Position numbers and translations under genes: made by a program. Below the pieces are notes generated by a model. It saw only the letters and a list, made by a program, of their open reading frames with translations, searched no databases and was not told where the DNA came from. Shown here piece by piece: positions 5,379 through 6,349 of a DNA stretch of 6,349 bases; positions within the stretch are counted from its first letter, which is position 1; every line of letters begins with the position of its first letter. The DNA lies in NCBI GenBank assembly GCA_964350605.1, contig CAYGKP010000148.1, forward strand, positions 1 through 6,349, read 5' to 3'. Source of the stretch: CAYGKP01 sp964350605 (GTDB lineage: Bacteria > Bacteroidota > Bacteroidia > Cytophagales > JAAEPT01).

Positions 5379-6349
5379 TACGTCTCGACCGCCGAATCCA
5401 CCTCCCTTGACCACGCGTGGATGCCGCCCGTCAGGTTGTAGAGCGGGTTCTCAAATCCCTGATCGCGAAGAAACTGCAAGGCCCGCTGGCTGCGCATCCC
5501 GTGATGACAATAGGCCACAATGGGGCGGTCCTTGGGAATTCGACCCATGTAGTTGGAAAACTGGGTCAGGGGAATGAGGTGCGCCCCTTCGATCTTGGCG
5601 ATCTCCCATTCGTCTTCTTCGCGCACGTCAAGCAGGTAGGGTGCATCAGCTTTCGCCAGCCAATCGGCCAGCTTGGGGGCCTCGATGGACTGGATGTCTT
5701 CGGTCTTCGCAAGGCCACAGAAGGCCTCGTAGTCGTCCTCCAACTCGGTGCGTGTCAGGTTCTCTGGATCGGCGGCGAAGCGCAAGGTTTGGAAACCTGC
5801 CGTTCGCGCATCGTAGGTCAACAGCTTGCCCGAGAGGGGTTCGCCGATGCGGGTGAGAATCTTGATGGCTTCGGTGGCTTGCAAGCTGCCGACCACGGCG
5901 GGCAGCACCCCGATGTCGGCGCAATTGGGCACCGAGTCGGGCGCAGGCGGCTGGGGGAACAGGCAACGAAGCGTCGGCCCCTCGCCCAGGTTGAAGACCG
6001 AAACTTGCCCCTCGAACGTGAAGATCGAACCGTAGACGAGTGGTGTTCTCGTGATCGTGCAGGCATCGGCCACCAGGTAGCGCGTCGGAAAATTGTCCGA
6101 GCCGTCGACCACCACATCCACCCCGCCGATCCACTCCAGCGCGTTGCTTCGGTCGATGGCCTTCACCCGCGGCTCGATGCGGATGTACGGATTGAGTTCC
6201 GCCAGCCGTTCGGCGGCCACTTCGGCCTTGGGCAGGCCCACGTCGCGTTGGGTGAAAATGACCTGGCGGTGCAGGTTCGAGGCGTCCACATTGTCCGGGT
6301 CAGCAACGATCAAGTGGCCCACCCCGGCGGCGGCCAGGTACTGCAAGAT
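5375..6349 (-). CDS. moeB: MoeB/ThiF-type adenylyltransferase with C-terminal rhodanese domain (5' end outside window)
   Basis: This E1-like enzyme adenylates the C-terminal Gly-Gly of a ubiquitin-like sulfur carrier (MoaD or ThiS type); the rhodanese part probably supplies or handles the sulfur. Residue numbers count from the TTG codon at 6346, which is internal: the frame is open to the window edge, and about 40-50 N-terminal residues, including the GxGGxG nucleotide loop, are missing. Seen are DPDNVDASNLHRQV (Arg27), Lys40, DGSDNFPTRY (81-90), SIFTFEGQVSVF and the crossover/adduct cysteine in VPNCADIGVLP (Cys142). Only one of the four zinc cysteines of E. coli MoeB is kept (Cys128 in TLRC). 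The rhodanese domain covers ~220-318, with LLDVREEDEWE and the six-residue active loop CHHGMR (Cys280) typical of sulfurtransferases. Its stop codon overlaps that of the DUF2490-like gene. The carrier is not in the window, so MoeB, ThiF or MOCS3/Uba4-like roles cannot be separated; the symbol is by family. Confidence 0.92.
   Translation of the reverse strand: MLQYLAAAGVGHLIVADPDNVDASNLHRQVIFTQRDVGLPKAEVAAERLAELNPYIRIEPRVKAIDRSNALEWIGGVDVVVDGSDNFPTRYLVADACTITRTPLVYGSIFTFEGQVSVFNLGEGPTLRCLFPQPPAPDSVPNCADIGVLPAVVGSLQATEAIKILTRIGEPLSGKLLTYDARTAGFQTLRFAADPENLTRTELEDDYEAFCGLAKTEDIQSIEAPKLADWLAKADAPYLLDVREEDEWEIAKIEGAHLIPLTQFSNYMGRIPKDRPIVAYCHHGMRSQRALQFLRDQGFENPLYNLTGGIHAWSREVDSAVETY

Noticed and set aside
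5411..5420. Perfect 10-bp palindrome CCACGCGTGG
   Set aside because: It lies in the codons for His-Ala-Trp at the end of the rhodanese domain, has no partner copy or loop, and is explained by coding constraint.

Overview
The window looks like ordinary chromosomal DNA from a GC-rich member of the Bacteroidota. Three things point that way. The plus-strand gene encodes a small exported beta-rich protein of the DUF2490 type, a family I know mainly from Bacteroidota. No likely gene start has a convincing Shine-Dalgarno sequence. The guaB upstream region carries an exact match to the TAnnTTTG -7 promoter element of that phylum. A Saprospiria/Lewinella-like host would fit the base composition, but this is only a guess. 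There are no RNA genes, mobile elements, CRISPR arrays or signs of recent transfer.

Layout. Positions 4522 down to 108 (minus strand) hold four genes in a row, probably one operon: guaB (IMP dehydrogenase), a membrane-anchored GAF-PP2C serine phosphatase of the RsbU type, a STAS-domain anti-anti-sigma (RsbV-like) protein, and a GHKL-ATPase anti-sigma/serine kinase (RsbW-like) protein. The gaps are 36, 63 and 11 nt if the preferred ATG starts are right. A terminator-like hairpin without a U-tract lies in the 107 nt after the last gene. Positions 4638-5378 (plus) encode the DUF2490-like exported protein, divergent from guaB across a 115-nt spacer. Positions 6349-5375 (minus) hold the C-terminal part of a MoeB/ThiF-type adenylyltransferase fused to a rhodanese domain. 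It is cut by the window edge and meets the DUF2490 gene tail to tail, with overlapping stop codons.

How they work together. The phosphatase, STAS protein and kinase form a complete partner-switching module. An input sensed by the membrane and/or GAF part would set the phosphatase activity. The phosphatase would dephosphorylate the STAS protein, which would then bind the RsbW-like protein and pull it off its target. No sigma factor or other target is visible, so the output is unknown. Linkage to guaB puts the module under a growth-related purine-synthesis promoter, which may be functional or incidental. The MoeB-rhodanese protein belongs to sulfur-carrier activation (molybdopterin or thiamine type) and has no visible link to the rest.

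Most of the content is recognisable. The points worth a second look are the sigma-less switch attached to guaB, the unassigned multi-pass sensor region of the phosphatase, the lost zinc ligands in the MoeB-like protein, and the overlapping convergent stops.
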